Positions 28,479 through 41,540 of a stretch of DNA of 64,000 nucleotides are shown piece after piece (positions within the stretch are counted from its first letter, which is position 1; every line of letters starts with the position of its first letter). The notes under the pieces are model-generated. The model did not search any database. It worked only from the letters and a program-made list of their open reading frames with translations, and was not told the origin of the DNA. Source of the stretch: Centropus unirufus (lineage: Eukaryota; Chordata; Aves; Cuculiformes; Centropidae); assembly GCA_013397695.1 (NCBI GenBank), contig VYZI01000194.1, positions 1,281,066 through 1,345,065 on the forward strand, given 5' to 3'. The position numbers and the translations under genes were made by a program.

Positions 28479-28510
28479 TAAAATAAATCTTTAAAATAAA
28501 TCTTTAAAAT
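28479..28510. repeat. AT-rich short tandem repeat
   Basis: The unit taaaataaatcttt occurs twice and is followed by a partial third copy (taaaat). This is slippage-type simple sequence. Confidence 0.8.
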
Positions 28511-31500
28511 GTGTGCATTACCTCCTTTAAAAAAGTCACTTAAAATCCCAAACCCAATTGGTCTATATGTCTGGAGTAATTTTTTGTATTTATGACTCAA
28601 ACAGCGCTAGACTAACTCATGATAGTGAAGTAAGGCCTTTTCACTTAGAGCCAGTTTCTCTGTAGATTTATTGTTGCTAGAGGAAGTACTTTGAATCCTG
28701 TGAGAAATGTGGTATGTTCCCACACTAATGAAAACTACTGTATTCTTGTAGTGTGCAGTTTTCAAGGAACTCCTTATACTGTGAGTTACATCATGGGTAA
28801 TGGACATTGGCTCTGGGAATTGGTGTTCTCCCATTGATGGCATAAACAGACTTTTGTAAATATTACATTTTGATGGAAAAGAAAGGAGAAGCTCTTCAGC
28901 AATAACCAATGCATTCCAGATTAGTTAATTATAATGCGGAATGGCAGTCTTTCAACTCCATCTCTTCTTCAACGGCTGGTACCCAATTTATTCTTGATAT
29001 ACTGTAGTGTGCTAGTGTCTTACTGGTGGATTGTAGCAGTGTGATTTTCTAGCTGTATAGCTGTTGGATGGTTAAATTAACCATTGCATTGTTACTAAGT
29101 TGCATTGTATTGCAATGCTAAAACTGTGCAGAAAATTGAAGTTTTGGAGGTTTAAGGCCAAATCTCACTGTAGTGTGAAAAAGAAAGGAGTTAGCTTTCT
29201 ACAGTTATTTCAGGTATAATGCAAATAGGAGAAGATTAACACTAATAATGGTAATAATGTTGAAGCATATTTGGAAAAAAGAGGGTAAAATATCTCCGGA
29301 GCACATTATGTTTTTCTGTCAGTCATTAGGAAGACACTTAATGGCACTGTTAAAATTGTAGTTCGCGTTAGTATTTTCAAGACTTGCCAAACGCTGTAAT
29401 TTATAAAAATCTGTAAGTGATTCCTCACTTCCAGACCACAAAGACTGCTTTAGTGTTTCTCACTTTAAAAAACAGACTTGTGACATGGCCAGAATTAGCT
29501 ACTCCCTGCACACATCTGATTTGATTTTACTTAAAGGAGTGTGCCTGAATAAAAGGAGGAGGCTGAGGGAAAAAAACATTAAAAAACATAGTGCTTCCAA
29601 AGTGAGTGATTTCTATTATTTCTGATGTAAGCTGTATACTTGCACTACATAGAAATTAGCCTACGTGGATGTTCACATCTTGTGTTACTATAATAGAGAT
29701 GGACTTTAAAGAAAAGATAATAAACCTGTTGAAAACTCAAAAATAGAAACTGGCTTTGAAGATGAATAATGTTCATTCAGAGGGCAGAGGAAATCCAGGA
29801 ATGCTGAATTTTTTGCATTTTTATCTTAACCAGTTTTGATCTGAGTGGAAGTATGGGCCATTCCTCATGGAAGGGTTTGGCACATTTATCACCTGGGGCC
29901 TTCCAAGCCATCAGAAGTATTCCAGCTCTCCTCTGCACCATCCAGAATATCCAGGAAAAAAAAAACAAAACAAGGAGAGTAGCAAGTGATTAAAATCAAG
30001 GCTTAACTTTTAAGACTCAGGAAGACAACAGAACGTTAATCTGATCCTACACTATTTGAGCCTGTGACTGATTCCTCTTAGGAGTTGCTTTAAAGGAGTT
30101 TAAATGGGAGGGAGAGACAGGGAAGCATACCAAAGGTCTGAACCTTTCCTTCTTAGCCCTGTTTGTTAAACTGTAATTGTTTGGGTTAGAGTGGTAAAAT
30201 AAGCATAATGCTTTTGCATTCAAATCCAATCTATCTTTCTTTCTTGCAGAAAAGCATCTAGAATGGAGAAAAGAGTGGAGAGTGAAAACATAAAACAAAT
30301 AGTTGAATTACAAAATAATGCAGTAATTATTAATAGGAAATATTTCTAGTAGTAAATAATTGATCTATTTAACTGGCACTCTTCTGGCCATTATTTCTAC
30401 TTGTACATTCGTTTTCAGGGATGCTATAGCTACTGGAAACACAGGTTTTGTGTCACAGTTTACTTAAAGAATGCCTTGAGTACAGGTTTAAAGCAGGATG
30501 AACAGCTGTAATAATTTGTGATCAAGGTCTTCAAGTTGTTTACAGTAATTCATGGTGCTTTTCAATTCTGTGCTTAGGGTTATTTATTTTATTATTCTAT
30601 GAATGTATTGTTAATCCTCTGAAATGCAAGTAAGTGGATCCATTGCACAGAGTATAAGAGCTACAGCTTCACCCAGAGCCTCCTCTAAGGACTGAGTTCC
30701 TGTATTTCAGATATTCATGATACTTCATCCCTTGCAAGCTGTGTTCTGGGGCGTTGTGTTCCTTAATGGAACTGAACTTACTGGTCCAGAATTGCTAGAG
30801 GACTGATCAAGTCTCTAGCCAAATGGGTGCCAGCTCCTCAGCACTGTTACTGCCAAATTCTGCTTTGTTTCTGAGGGTTTTAATTTTTAATTTGTATGAG
30901 TAAGTATTGCTTCATCTTTTTACAGGTGGTAAATTAGGGCAGTTGAATGCTTTTGTTTTCACAGAACAAGGCAAATGCTGGTTATTCATGGGAATTTATC
31001 ATGGCATGTGGGGTACGGTTTAGGAGTCCTTGCTGCACCCTTCGGTTCTGCCCAGCTGACCTCCCCACGCAGTCAGCCCATCTCTGGGGTCTCAGGTGTT
31101 TGGTGGGAAAAGTCTTCCTTTATGGATGGCCAATACATAGTCAGTGGGGGATCGGAACTTTACATCTGGTAATTTTCCAGAGTTTTCAGTTGCTTCAGTG
31201 GGTCCTCTGATGTGGGTCCTCTGAAATATTTTAGTAATCACCCATCTTTTCAGCTTGCCTCATCCAGCTCAAATGTAATCTCCAGGGTCAGAGCCACTAC
31301 TGCTTCATCTGTTCAAGAATGTGAACGGGAGACTCTGTAGAACAAGAGGAGGGGTGTGAGAAATCCCTTCAGGGAAACCTGTATCTGACATTTTTTAGAC
31401 ATAATTCAGCATATTAAATGGAGCCGTATTTTTAGCCAGGATTGCTTCCTAGCAACAGATCATTTACTGTACTATGGACTTAAAATGTATTAAATAATTT

Positions 31501-32459
31501 TAGCTTTCCTACTTTAACCTCAGTGGATTACGCTAATGCCTCTAGGCTCTTTTCCTGTGCTATTCTCTATGCCTTCCGGTACCAGAGAGAAAATTCCTGT
31601 CGAGGCCGTATTGTGCTTAACCCCAAAGACTGTTCAACTTATTTTAGCATGAGAGTAGCATATCCTTTGAAACTTAAGAGGCTGCTCTCCAAAAGCTTTT
31701 CTGGTTTATACTTTCACAAGTTAAAACAGAATAAAATTAAAACATAGCTGTCATTTTATAAGAGCTGTAAATAAAAACGAAGAAACAAATTGGAATGAGA
31801 GTGGTTAACCTTTGAATCTGATAAATTTGCAGAATTCTTGGTTATTTCCATGGGATACGAAGGAATATGTTTTGCTAGTTAAATTTTTGTGAAGATTATT
31901 ACTTGATTTTTTTAAAAAAATCTTGAATTATTTTCTTCTAAATATTTTAGACTTAGTACTGAATGGTTTTCTCTTTATAGTTAAGTTTTGACTTTTACAT
32001 TCATATTACATTATTATTTCATAGAACTTACTCCAAAAGTAGTTTTGATTTTTCCGCAGTAACCAATGTTCATATCATGCTGAAGGCAAATAATAAACCT
32101 GTCTGGCTTGAGCAGCTTATTTTCTAAATAAAGGCTGTACTGTTTAAAGAGAGTACTTTGACTGAAGTATTTAAATGGTCTAAATCTGATAGAGCAAGAA
32201 GGCAAAGGTCATACAAGTGATTTTCTTCCATACCTCCCACGTTCTAAATGTTGGTTAAATCTGAATAAAGTCATCCCCACAGACAGTGAACCTACCTTTC
32301 CATTAGCACAGTGTAGCCGCCTAGACTAAACAAAAACTTATTTTTACGTACATTTTGAATAACTAGAAATGGTTATAGGGAGAAGCAAATAATAAAACTT
32401 TGGTAAATTCTGGCCGTTGGCTATTCCTTGTAGACTTCTAAAATATCTTTATGTTTAAT

Positions 32460-32720
32460 TATAGCATAGACTAACTGAAGTATTTAAAAATGCTTTAAAG
32501 CTTTGAATATACTTTAAAAGCCTTAAAAATAGTTTTAATTTAATTTTAACCAAAAATTTAATGTTTAAATTATTTTTAAATGTTATTTTTTAAAAAAATG
32601 GATATTCTCCAAATATACAAATTCTGGATATATAAAAACTAAGTTCTCAAAACACTTAAAAATATTCTGTCCTATTAAAAAAAAATCTGTTGATTTAGTC
32701 CTTAAATATTTATGTCCCAT
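32460..32720. other. extremely AT-rich segment with many TTTAAA motifs
   Basis: This segment is nearly devoid of G and C and repeats TTTAAA and related strings (tttaaaaatg, ctttaaag, tttaaat) many times. Known nuclear matrix attachment regions share this kind of composition, so it is a candidate for one, but nothing else in the sequence confirms a function. It could also be plain low-complexity DNA. Confidence 0.35.
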
Positions 32721-35700
32721 TCAGTATTGAGATAAATGGGATACAAATCTCCTGAGATTTATGAATTTCATATTTTTTATTTATTATATTTGTGCTTTTT
32801 ATTTCTAGTGTTTCCTCCCTTGGTCTCAGCTAAGTGTTTTTCTAGTATTTCTGGAAGTGGTAACCTTTTCTTTACCCTGATACGCTTCACATTTAAAATG
32901 TTAAGTAAAAGTCTTTGGGCCAATTTTGTTGTTATTCATGCATGGGTAAAGCAAATCACAGCTGTCAAGTTTTGTACACCCATGGAAGATTATGCTGAAT
33001 AAGACCGAATAAGTAATTTTATATGCTTAATGCAATTTTGCATATAATTAAAAGCGTCCACTTGAAAAACAAAAGTGCTGATGAAAAATGTCCATTCACT
33101 GTGGTTGGTGAAGTCTTTAATTATGTACAGGATAAACATAAATCATAAACATCCTCCTCTATTGCCATATCTCAGTGCTTGCCTGGGGGAAATAAAAAAG
33201 TTATTTCTAGCTCATTTCTTCCCTTCAGGTGTTCTTCTGTTTGATTACCAATTAATAGCAACTGTGATAATGTGTATGTAGTATGGAAGCTGAAATCTCC
33301 GCAGTCTGGCAGAACGGGAGATACCATTAACTGTTACTGAGATGCACATGGAAATCGTCGTTGCATTCATGGCACAGTTCATTGCCTGCGCCCAAATAAG
33401 TATAAGGTTGTGATGGGGCGTTGTACTTGAAGCATACAGTCTTAATTCAGGCAGTTCTGAAAACTTGGTCCTTAAATAGACATATTTTTTTTATTTTTTA
33501 ACCTTAATTAATAAGTTTTGTACTTGTATTTCAGTAACAGTAAACTGAAAAAAGAAATCATTCTGGTTTATTCCTAGTATTGTACAAGACATTGCGTAAT
33601 GTTACATGACACTGGCTTGGCCCCTGCTCCCAAAAACAAATTAATCAAGCAGCTCTAACTAGAAAAGATAGCGTATGATCTTCAGCATTGCTTTCTTGGC
33701 TTTCAGCCTGGCAGACCTGGCGCTTGAAATCTGCTGATTTTCCTTACCTTTCATGTTCATTGTTTGAACATGTTCAAATATGTGCCTTACCTACATGTTC
33801 ATTATTTTTATTCTATTAAACTTTTTATGCATTCGGGTTTCAGTCTTCCTTGTGTTTTGTTGCTCCTGTTCATGCGCACTCCGAAACTGCCAGATGAAGT
33901 TTGGCAGGTGAACAAAGCAGAAATATTCTGGGATCTCAATGTTAGGAGCTGAGCTCAAGGGTAAGACAGCGCTTTCCCATATGAAATTTTGGAGCCTTTT
34001 AGGAAAGGGCTTTCAGGGTTGACGTGGTTGGTGTGGCCTTTACCCTTGCCAGTTCCTTTTCTGAACCTGGTGCTTCCCATCCTTCAGGAGTACCTCAGCA
34101 TGAGCCTGGTGGCACAGCTGGATGTGGATCTGGTCACAGTGGCCTGAAGTGCCAGTAACGCCAGAAAGTGGCCAAGGGGGAAATTCAAATAAGTTCAGTG
34201 CTGTGATACTGCCCTTTTGCATCACTCTGAATGCAGAGGTCACTATACCTGTGCCCAAATGTAATCAATATATTTATTATAATGGGAGACTGTACAGGTG
34301 CGTTCTCTGCTGTTGTCTGTGACTTATGCATTTTTTTCAAGGTTGAGACAAATCTAAAAACACTTTATAATAAATACTAGGGTTATACCAAGCTTAAATA
34401 ATTCCATTGTGTCTTTAATGTTGTGCTAGAAACATTTCAACCCTTATAAAAATACTGTTCAGGACGTGGCTGTTTTGTTTTGGGCTTCCATTTTTCTCTT
34501 TTACCTGTAGTTTGAACTGAGATAAGATGAAACCATCACATGTATTTCAGACCAGACAGACATACTGAAATGGAGCGTCTATGTTGGTGTGGCAATGGGC
34601 TGCAGGGCACTGTGCTGGAAACTGCTTTGAAAGGCAAAGGTATTTTTCAGGTCCTAATTTTTCAGACAGAAATGTTTTAATTGCATCTTTCTGTGTGCTT
34701 TAAAAATCGAATCCCGGGCTGCCTGGGCTGTCTGTGGCTGTTGGCAGGGACCCTGCGGTGTCTTTTTCTGGCCTGTGCTGGGAGCTGCAGAATCAGCTCC
34801 TTCATCTGCTCATTTCTCCTGTCATAAAGTGAGTTTAAGCTGCTGACAGCACTTGATGTTTTTATCCTTCCATATTTTATATTGTCTCAATTTTAAGATG
34901 AATTCTAGTGAGATTATAGTAAGACCATGTCTTTTAAGTTTTCTTTTGTAGATCTGAATGGATTAGTCTGAATAGTACATATAAAAATTATTATAGTAGT
35001 TGTATGTAAAACCCAATGATGAAACATCTTCATGAGTTCCTCTGAAAAGCAGGCTTGCCTACGCCACCAAGACGACCTTCTTGAAGCCCATTTCTTGCTC
35101 TGATCTTAAGTATTTTCCTATTGTCTTGCATATGACCTTCACTTTACCTGACCCCTTTCTAGCGATTTTGGTGAGCTTCATAGATATTTGTAATTGGCTG
35201 CAGTGAAACTGAAAAATAAGCTCTAACAAAATGGTATTTTTAAGTGGTGTGCAGGTGTTCTGAGAGGGGGTATCAATGCAAATGAAGAGGCGTGTCACTC
35301 ATGTCCCTTATATCATGAGGACAGGAATATCCTGACAAATACCAGAGTATTTATCTAGCTAATATGGCATTTCTGGCTTCAACATCAGACAGAGCATCAT
35401 CTCCTCTCAGCCCTGCTGTGAGATGCCTGTTTGGCCGAGCTGTCAAGAAGTAGCCAGCACAGCCGGGTGATCGATTCCTCACCAGTTGTAGGTGTCTGGA
35501 TGTGATCATGGAGCTGATAAAGCCAGAGTGCCAAAGAGTACGAAACCCTGGCCATGGAGCAGAAGCTGTCCCTGTGTAATTCCTACATGGCATAAATGAG
35601 GAATTGCAGACCGACTACATCTCCCCACAGGCAGCCCTGTTGCATATTGCCCTTTATTCCACATAGATTATAGTGTGAGCACCATGAGGAGCTGAACTTG

Positions 35701-38700
35701 GAGATATTTATAAAATTGGTCTCCGTTTAGTAGAGAAGACCTATTTTCAGGATCTGGTTTTATTTATATCATAAAGCTGAGTTTCCTGTGCTAAACCCTC
35801 AGCCTTCTATCCAGGGTTACAGACAACAAGCCATAAGTGCGGCTAAGGCAGGAAGGTGCAAAATGGCCTTGAGCCATCAGCCTTGGCACAATGACATGAC
35901 CTAATCGTAAACTTTACCCAGCTCCAGTCCGGCATTGTCTGAGATGCTCAGTCTACCACTTCTCCCTGTGTTGTCCTACCTTGACAGGTCTTTTTTTTTT
36001 TTTTCTGCAAGCAAGGAGCTAAATATTGTGAAAAACATCTGTTCCATTCCTGCTGCTCCAGTATCTCATTTTTTAATGCAGTCCTAAGATACTAAATAAA
36101 TTGGTTTGTTATTTTTATCTAATACGTCAGATGGTGTTCTGGGTCTCTGATACTCTCTTTTTAAATCTTCTGCTTGCATTTTGTAATTCACGAGGTATCT
36201 GTAGATATACAATAAATGAAGGATGCTATCCTTGCAAAGACTAAGTTATTTCTAAATGAGTGTCCCAATCTACAGGCTAAAATAGTCATCATAGTTTTTA
36301 ATTCCTTTCTCCAAAAAGATATCATTGTCACCATTTCTATGCTGTAATGCAAGTACAGTCAAGTGGAAAAGGCTTAGAAATTAAATCATAGCACTAGGCA
36401 AACTGATTCATTGGCATTGAAATGTCATTTCTAGAATTATCCAGCTTACTGATGTTTCAAGAAATAACCTTCTGGCATGGCAGACTACAGTGCACGGATT
36501 AGATGGGGCTTTCTCAGTGTGCCAAATTCTGCCTGGTGTTAATTAGGATTGTGTGAGCATAAGTGAGGATAAGAACTGTCCCGGCATTGCTGTTTATTTT
36601 AAAATCTTTGTAATATGTTTGTGACGTTGTTTTTTTCCCAAGTAGGACTAGGCTCATACTTTCACTTAAAAAAAAAAAAGCCACAGTGTCTTTTTTGTTT
36701 TCAGAAATTAATGTTTAGGACACTGCATAGAAAAGAGAAATATATCTGATTTTAATTTTAAGAAACCCTGAGATATGCCCTTTGAGCAGGACCTGGGGTT
36801 TGAAGATTTCTGAAAAAAATATTAAATTATAATTGGATGCTGTTTATAGAGGTTTTCTGGAAAATCAAGAGGGCTCCTAAGGAAGTCACAGAGTGACAAG
36901 TAAGTGCTCAGTCAGAGAGCTCCTACAACCACCCCTGCCTGTGCGGGAGGATGGAAAAGAGGAAAGAAACTCGTGATAAAACATTTGGATTTGACTCCCT
37001 AAGTCTGTGAGCAAAAGAACATGGGAAGTTAAGGCAGGAGAAGATTATATTAGGATAGGGTTTTGCATGTTTCAGGAACTGCTATTTAACAGTGTCGGAC
37101 TAAAATATTTGAAGACACAGCTTTGAATTTTGAGTTGGTCCAAATCTAGAATAGAGCAGGCAGCATGCTACCTCCTGCTTCCAGAGGGTAGGAGAAATTA
37201 GAGCTGATAAAATAGCATTAATACTGTTATTTTCAATAATGTTCTTTTGATCGGGGAGTCTTTGCTGTTTTTAAGAAATCGGATCACAAGTTCAAGTGCT
37301 AAGAGGTGCTATAATTATAATAAGCTTTTAGCATCATGGAATGAACTTTTGGAATTGTGGCTAAACGGATAAATGGACCTGATATAATGGTGTTCTGCTG
37401 AAGGTAACAAACAGCTTATTTAATGGAGGCTCTAGGGACTAGAAGAGGTACTTAAATTTAAATTATTTTATGAGGAAAGAAGACCTTATGCAAGCTCTAT
37501 TTTGAGCACGTCATTCTTATCTGGAAAAAAAATCTGTGGAAGGGAGTAAGGAGGAGAGACAAATCCAGCTCTACCAGCAAGCCACTGGGTGGTAGATCAT
37601 GTGCAGAGCAGAGACGTTTCCTCATTTGCCTTCTTGGGCATCTGGCAGACTTCTAATTTCATACTAATTCCTTGAAGTTCGTTGTGGGAATGAGTGGGCC
37701 AGTTTTCAAAGAATTCATAATTCTGTTGTGGGATTGTCCAGGTTTTAAGCATATGTTGAACATGGCCAGATTAAAAAAGCTGAAGCTCTTGCTTGCAAAA
37801 TCAAGCATGTTTTGTGTTGATATTGCAATTAGGAACCATTAATTTTGAGGTTTTTTTAAAAAGTTTTTATTCATTTTGCTGCAAAAGGATCTGACAGGGT
37901 TTGAAGCCATGTTCTCTTGTGCCAATTTCGGCTTTGGTTCTGGTATAGATATATTCATGGACCAGGGAGAAAACCTTTTACAATAATTCATGATTAGATT
38001 TCTATCTGTTTACTCGTTTAGTGATTAAACATTTAGTGATTACCTATGCGTGCTCTGTTAATGGGTTTTGCCCTCTTTATATAATTCTGAGCATTTAATA
38101 TTATTCATAAGAATTCCTATTTTATTTATATCTGCCTTTACAGTATTTTAAAGTATTTTTTTGCTACCATGGAAAAACAAGAACTTTTAAAATCAGTCCT
38201 ATGGTTAAATGCTGGTTAGGTGGTATGTTTGAAAGGGGAGAATATACTAGAAATTATTAACATTTATCTTTTTTGCCAGCCGCCCATGCACCCTTAGCTC
38301 ATTGAGGAAGGTGCTGGCAGCTGTTTCTGCGGAGAGAGGATGGCATTTATGTCTCTTGTTAAATCCTTGATTGACGCAAGCTGCCTAAATCTCCTTAGGA
38401 AGAAACAATCACTGTGAGGCACACTGGAACACGGCTCTCCTCTCATACACAGAGCGGTGTCAAGACAAACGTGTGCCGTGTGTCACCTGTGCTCATCCGA
38501 GGTGATGTGCTGAGGGAGAAGGCTGTGGAGCTGCAATCAAACCCTCCCTTTGGGCTCCCTGTATGCAGCCTTTTCCTGAGAATTGGATGTAGTGGGCAAA
38601 GGTGTCAGGTCGGAAACAATTCCTTAAAATGCAACTGCACTTGAATTTTCTCTCATTGTAAGATAAGGACTAAATAAATAAAAAACCGGTAATTTTTTAC

Positions 38701-40739
38701 TGTTCTCTATTGGAATTTACCTTGATGGATCAATAAACCAAGCTTGTTTGTTTGTTTATTTTAAATGAACAGAATTGCAGCATTTTGCTTTCTTTAAGTA
38801 AACTGACCATGCAAAGAAGGGGAAAGATTGAAATTACATTGTTTACCACCAAGGATACCTTTCTATATACTTTAAAGAAATAGTTAAACCTGGTGTTTTT
38901 AGCAACCATGGCATGATCTGTTTCGTGACCATATTGGGCTTGGCAGTAGCAAACTGATACCTGGGTCTTCCTGTTCTCATGTGCGTTCCTTCTCATCCAA
39001 TCCCATGTGCAGACATGTCAGGAGAGGAGAAATACATAACCAGGGAGGGAGGGGAACTCTGAACCCTCCAACAAAAGGATCTGGCACAAGATGTCCTGTA
39101 AATCAGCTTTAAACAAAAAATACTAGTGGTGTTGCACCTTTCAACAACCTGACTTTTACAAGATCCTGAATGATTCATGTTCTCCACCACCAATCCATTT
39201 TTGATAGGGCTGATCTAATAGATTTAATACAGAAATAATTTTACAAGTAACATCATTATTTAGCGTTACTGGATTTCATAAGAGAAAATGTTATTAACTT
39301 TTTTTTTTTTTAAACAGCTGTATTCCCTGACATATATCTGGTGAGGTTTCAGGTATTTAGAACAAAGGTTCTTCTCCTGTTTGGTTAAATTCTGATTTCT
39401 TGGGCATTTTAAGAAAGTACAATTTGGAACAGAATTTCGCATGTTACATGAAGGTAACACAGCCTGATGAAAAGTGCACATCTCTAGCTTCAGTGTGCTA
39501 TTAATAATACAAGATATGTAATAATTAAAAAACTAATATGCAAGATGATTATTTCAGGTTCTAATACTTTCAGGAAGAGGTGTAAAAGAGTAATTCCATG
39601 TCCAGGAGCTGGTAAAGGAATATCCCTTCCCCTTCTCTCAGCTTCAGCTGTGGGGTAGGTAGAGGGTTTTGGGTGGGAAAAACAGCACTGAACATGCTGC
39701 AGGCATGCATCAGATTCAAAATTGTTTTTGTAGTAAAGGATGCTCTTTTAGAAAATCCTTGTGTTTTGCTTCACTCTCTCTACTGCCTTAATCTCTTTCT
39801 TTTATTTCCATTACACAAGCAGCCTAATTGCTTTTATAATTCACATTCTTTCTGTTTTACACTGTATTCACTTCTCTACATCGTGAGCTAATATCAGAAT
39901 ATCTATTATGTACCAAAAATAGCAAATGGGAGTTTGTGTTCTTTTTTTTGTTTGGTTTTGTGTTGTTGTTTTGGTTTTGATTTTTTTAATTTTTTTTTTC
40001 CTAGAAGCTTCTTTGCAGCAGCCTCTTGTCTAAATATTGCCGAGCAATCCTGTGGCATTCCCCAGATCTGGGACACAAAATCATTCTCTTAATTCCCCTG
40101 TCTGATTACTTTCTGCTTCTGACCGGTCCCTGGAGTTGAAACACTCAGATTTAGTATGTCTGATTTGCTGTGCCATTGAAATATTTTCTCAGCCAAGAAT
40201 AAAAACCAATACAAAACAAAGAACCCACCCTAACCTGTTTCCTCTGCAGCTTTACAGGAGGAGAGACAGTCTTGGGGAGCTATAAAGTTTGAAATTCTGT
40301 CCAGGTGATCCACAGCAAACATGCTCTTTCATATTAATTATGTTATACTGATCTGAATATTTGCTGTGTCTAAAAGTTAATAAAATTTGGCATGGAATGG
40401 CAATGAGAAGGGAAACAATGGTTGGTGTAGGTCAGTATAAGTGAAAATCTGTCTTAAAGAGATTTATAGAAATAACCTCAGTTGCAGGGAATATAAATAA
40501 ATATGTATTTTTCTAATGGATTTTAACGGCAATCCCAAGTCTGTATGTAAAATGCCTGGAAGTGTGTCAGGTGTGTACGCCTTAATGTATGAACATCGAT
40601 TGCAGCAAACTAACCCGGCATTTAAATGGAAGTGCAACAGAGTTTTGTTTTCTAAATCTCCTTGTACACACTTTAGCAAAGCTTCATGGAAATAATTAAC
40701 TGAGTTAAAGTGAGAAAGGAAGAAGATTCAGAATAGAAC

Positions 40740-41540
40740 TAAAGGATATGAGTGGTGCTCAGATTGGATGGAAAGTCTCAGAGCCTGTGGGAGATGCTCT
40801 GCAACGTGTGGACCTGGCCCTGCCTGCTGGAGAGATGGCTGGCTGTTCTACCTGGCAGGGCCAGCTGCGTGTCCCCCCAGGCAGGGATGTAGGGGAGACT
40901 TTGGAAAGACACTGGAGAGCTTTAGCAGCACAATGTCCATCTGAGCTGACGTTGTATGCTGCCAGATTGAAAGAAAAGCCAGATAAGTTGAGTATATCAA
41001 ATGGAAATACTTGAGTTGTCTTAGAAATTATGACAAACCGATAGCCAGAGTGGAATTCAAAGAACCTTTGTGGCCATAAATGGGGCCTGGCTTCGTCCAT
41101 AGAGTTAAGGCTGTTCCGTATGTGGGACCTGAGGAGCATCAGAGATTTCCTGGTAGATGAATGCATCTCCGTAGAGCTGTCAGAGTGCTCCCTGGTGTGT
41201 GTTTCGCTGGGACTCACCCACAGTCTTTGAGGCAGCTCTTTGGCATTGCTCATGAGACAGCACAGTTCCTGCAGTGTTCCTGCAGGGGACTTTGGATTCA
41301 GCCATCCCATTTTGAAAGGGAAGAGAGTTAGAGTAATACTATGGACTCTGGACAACTCTAAGCCTTTGGCTTTGGCTCTGCAGAAAGGTTCAGGCATGTT
41401 TGATGTGCTATTCCCTGTTAAGAGGGGCCAGGAGTGCTGTCCCATGTTAGCAACCACGGATGTGTCTTCTGAGGCCGTGCAGGGCTTGCCCTGCTGACTG
41501 CGAGCGTGGACCAGGAGCCAAGTGAGCCACAACAGGAAAT
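40740..41540. other. less AT-rich island with the longest open frame in the window
   Basis: A minus-strand frame opens with ATG at 41532 and stays open for 257 codons to 40759, the longest in the window. The + strand is also open over much of the same span (40748-41014 and 41240-41497). The predicted minus-strand peptide is rich in Ser, has no recognisable domain, signal peptide or repeat, and reads like translated noncoding sequence. Simultaneous openness on both strands reflects lower AT content rather than coding. It could be an exon of a noncoding transcript, a lineage-specific open frame or chance. I do not assign a protein. Confidence 0.2.

Larger units (their letters stand above)
19971..40739. 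other. AT-rich gene-free stretch, possibly intron
   Basis: No exon with good splice sites and a recognisable domain was found. If the exon ending at 19962 is real, the start of this stretch is its first intron. Notable pieces are an adenine/guanine-rich tract (23822-23935), an imperfect 19-bp duplication (26567-26604), a TTTAAA-rich segment (32460-32720), a 16-bp palindrome (33763-33778) and somewhat less AT-rich patches near 27.65-27.95, 34.70-34.82 and 35.38-35.64 kb without recognisable content. Confidence 0.55.
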
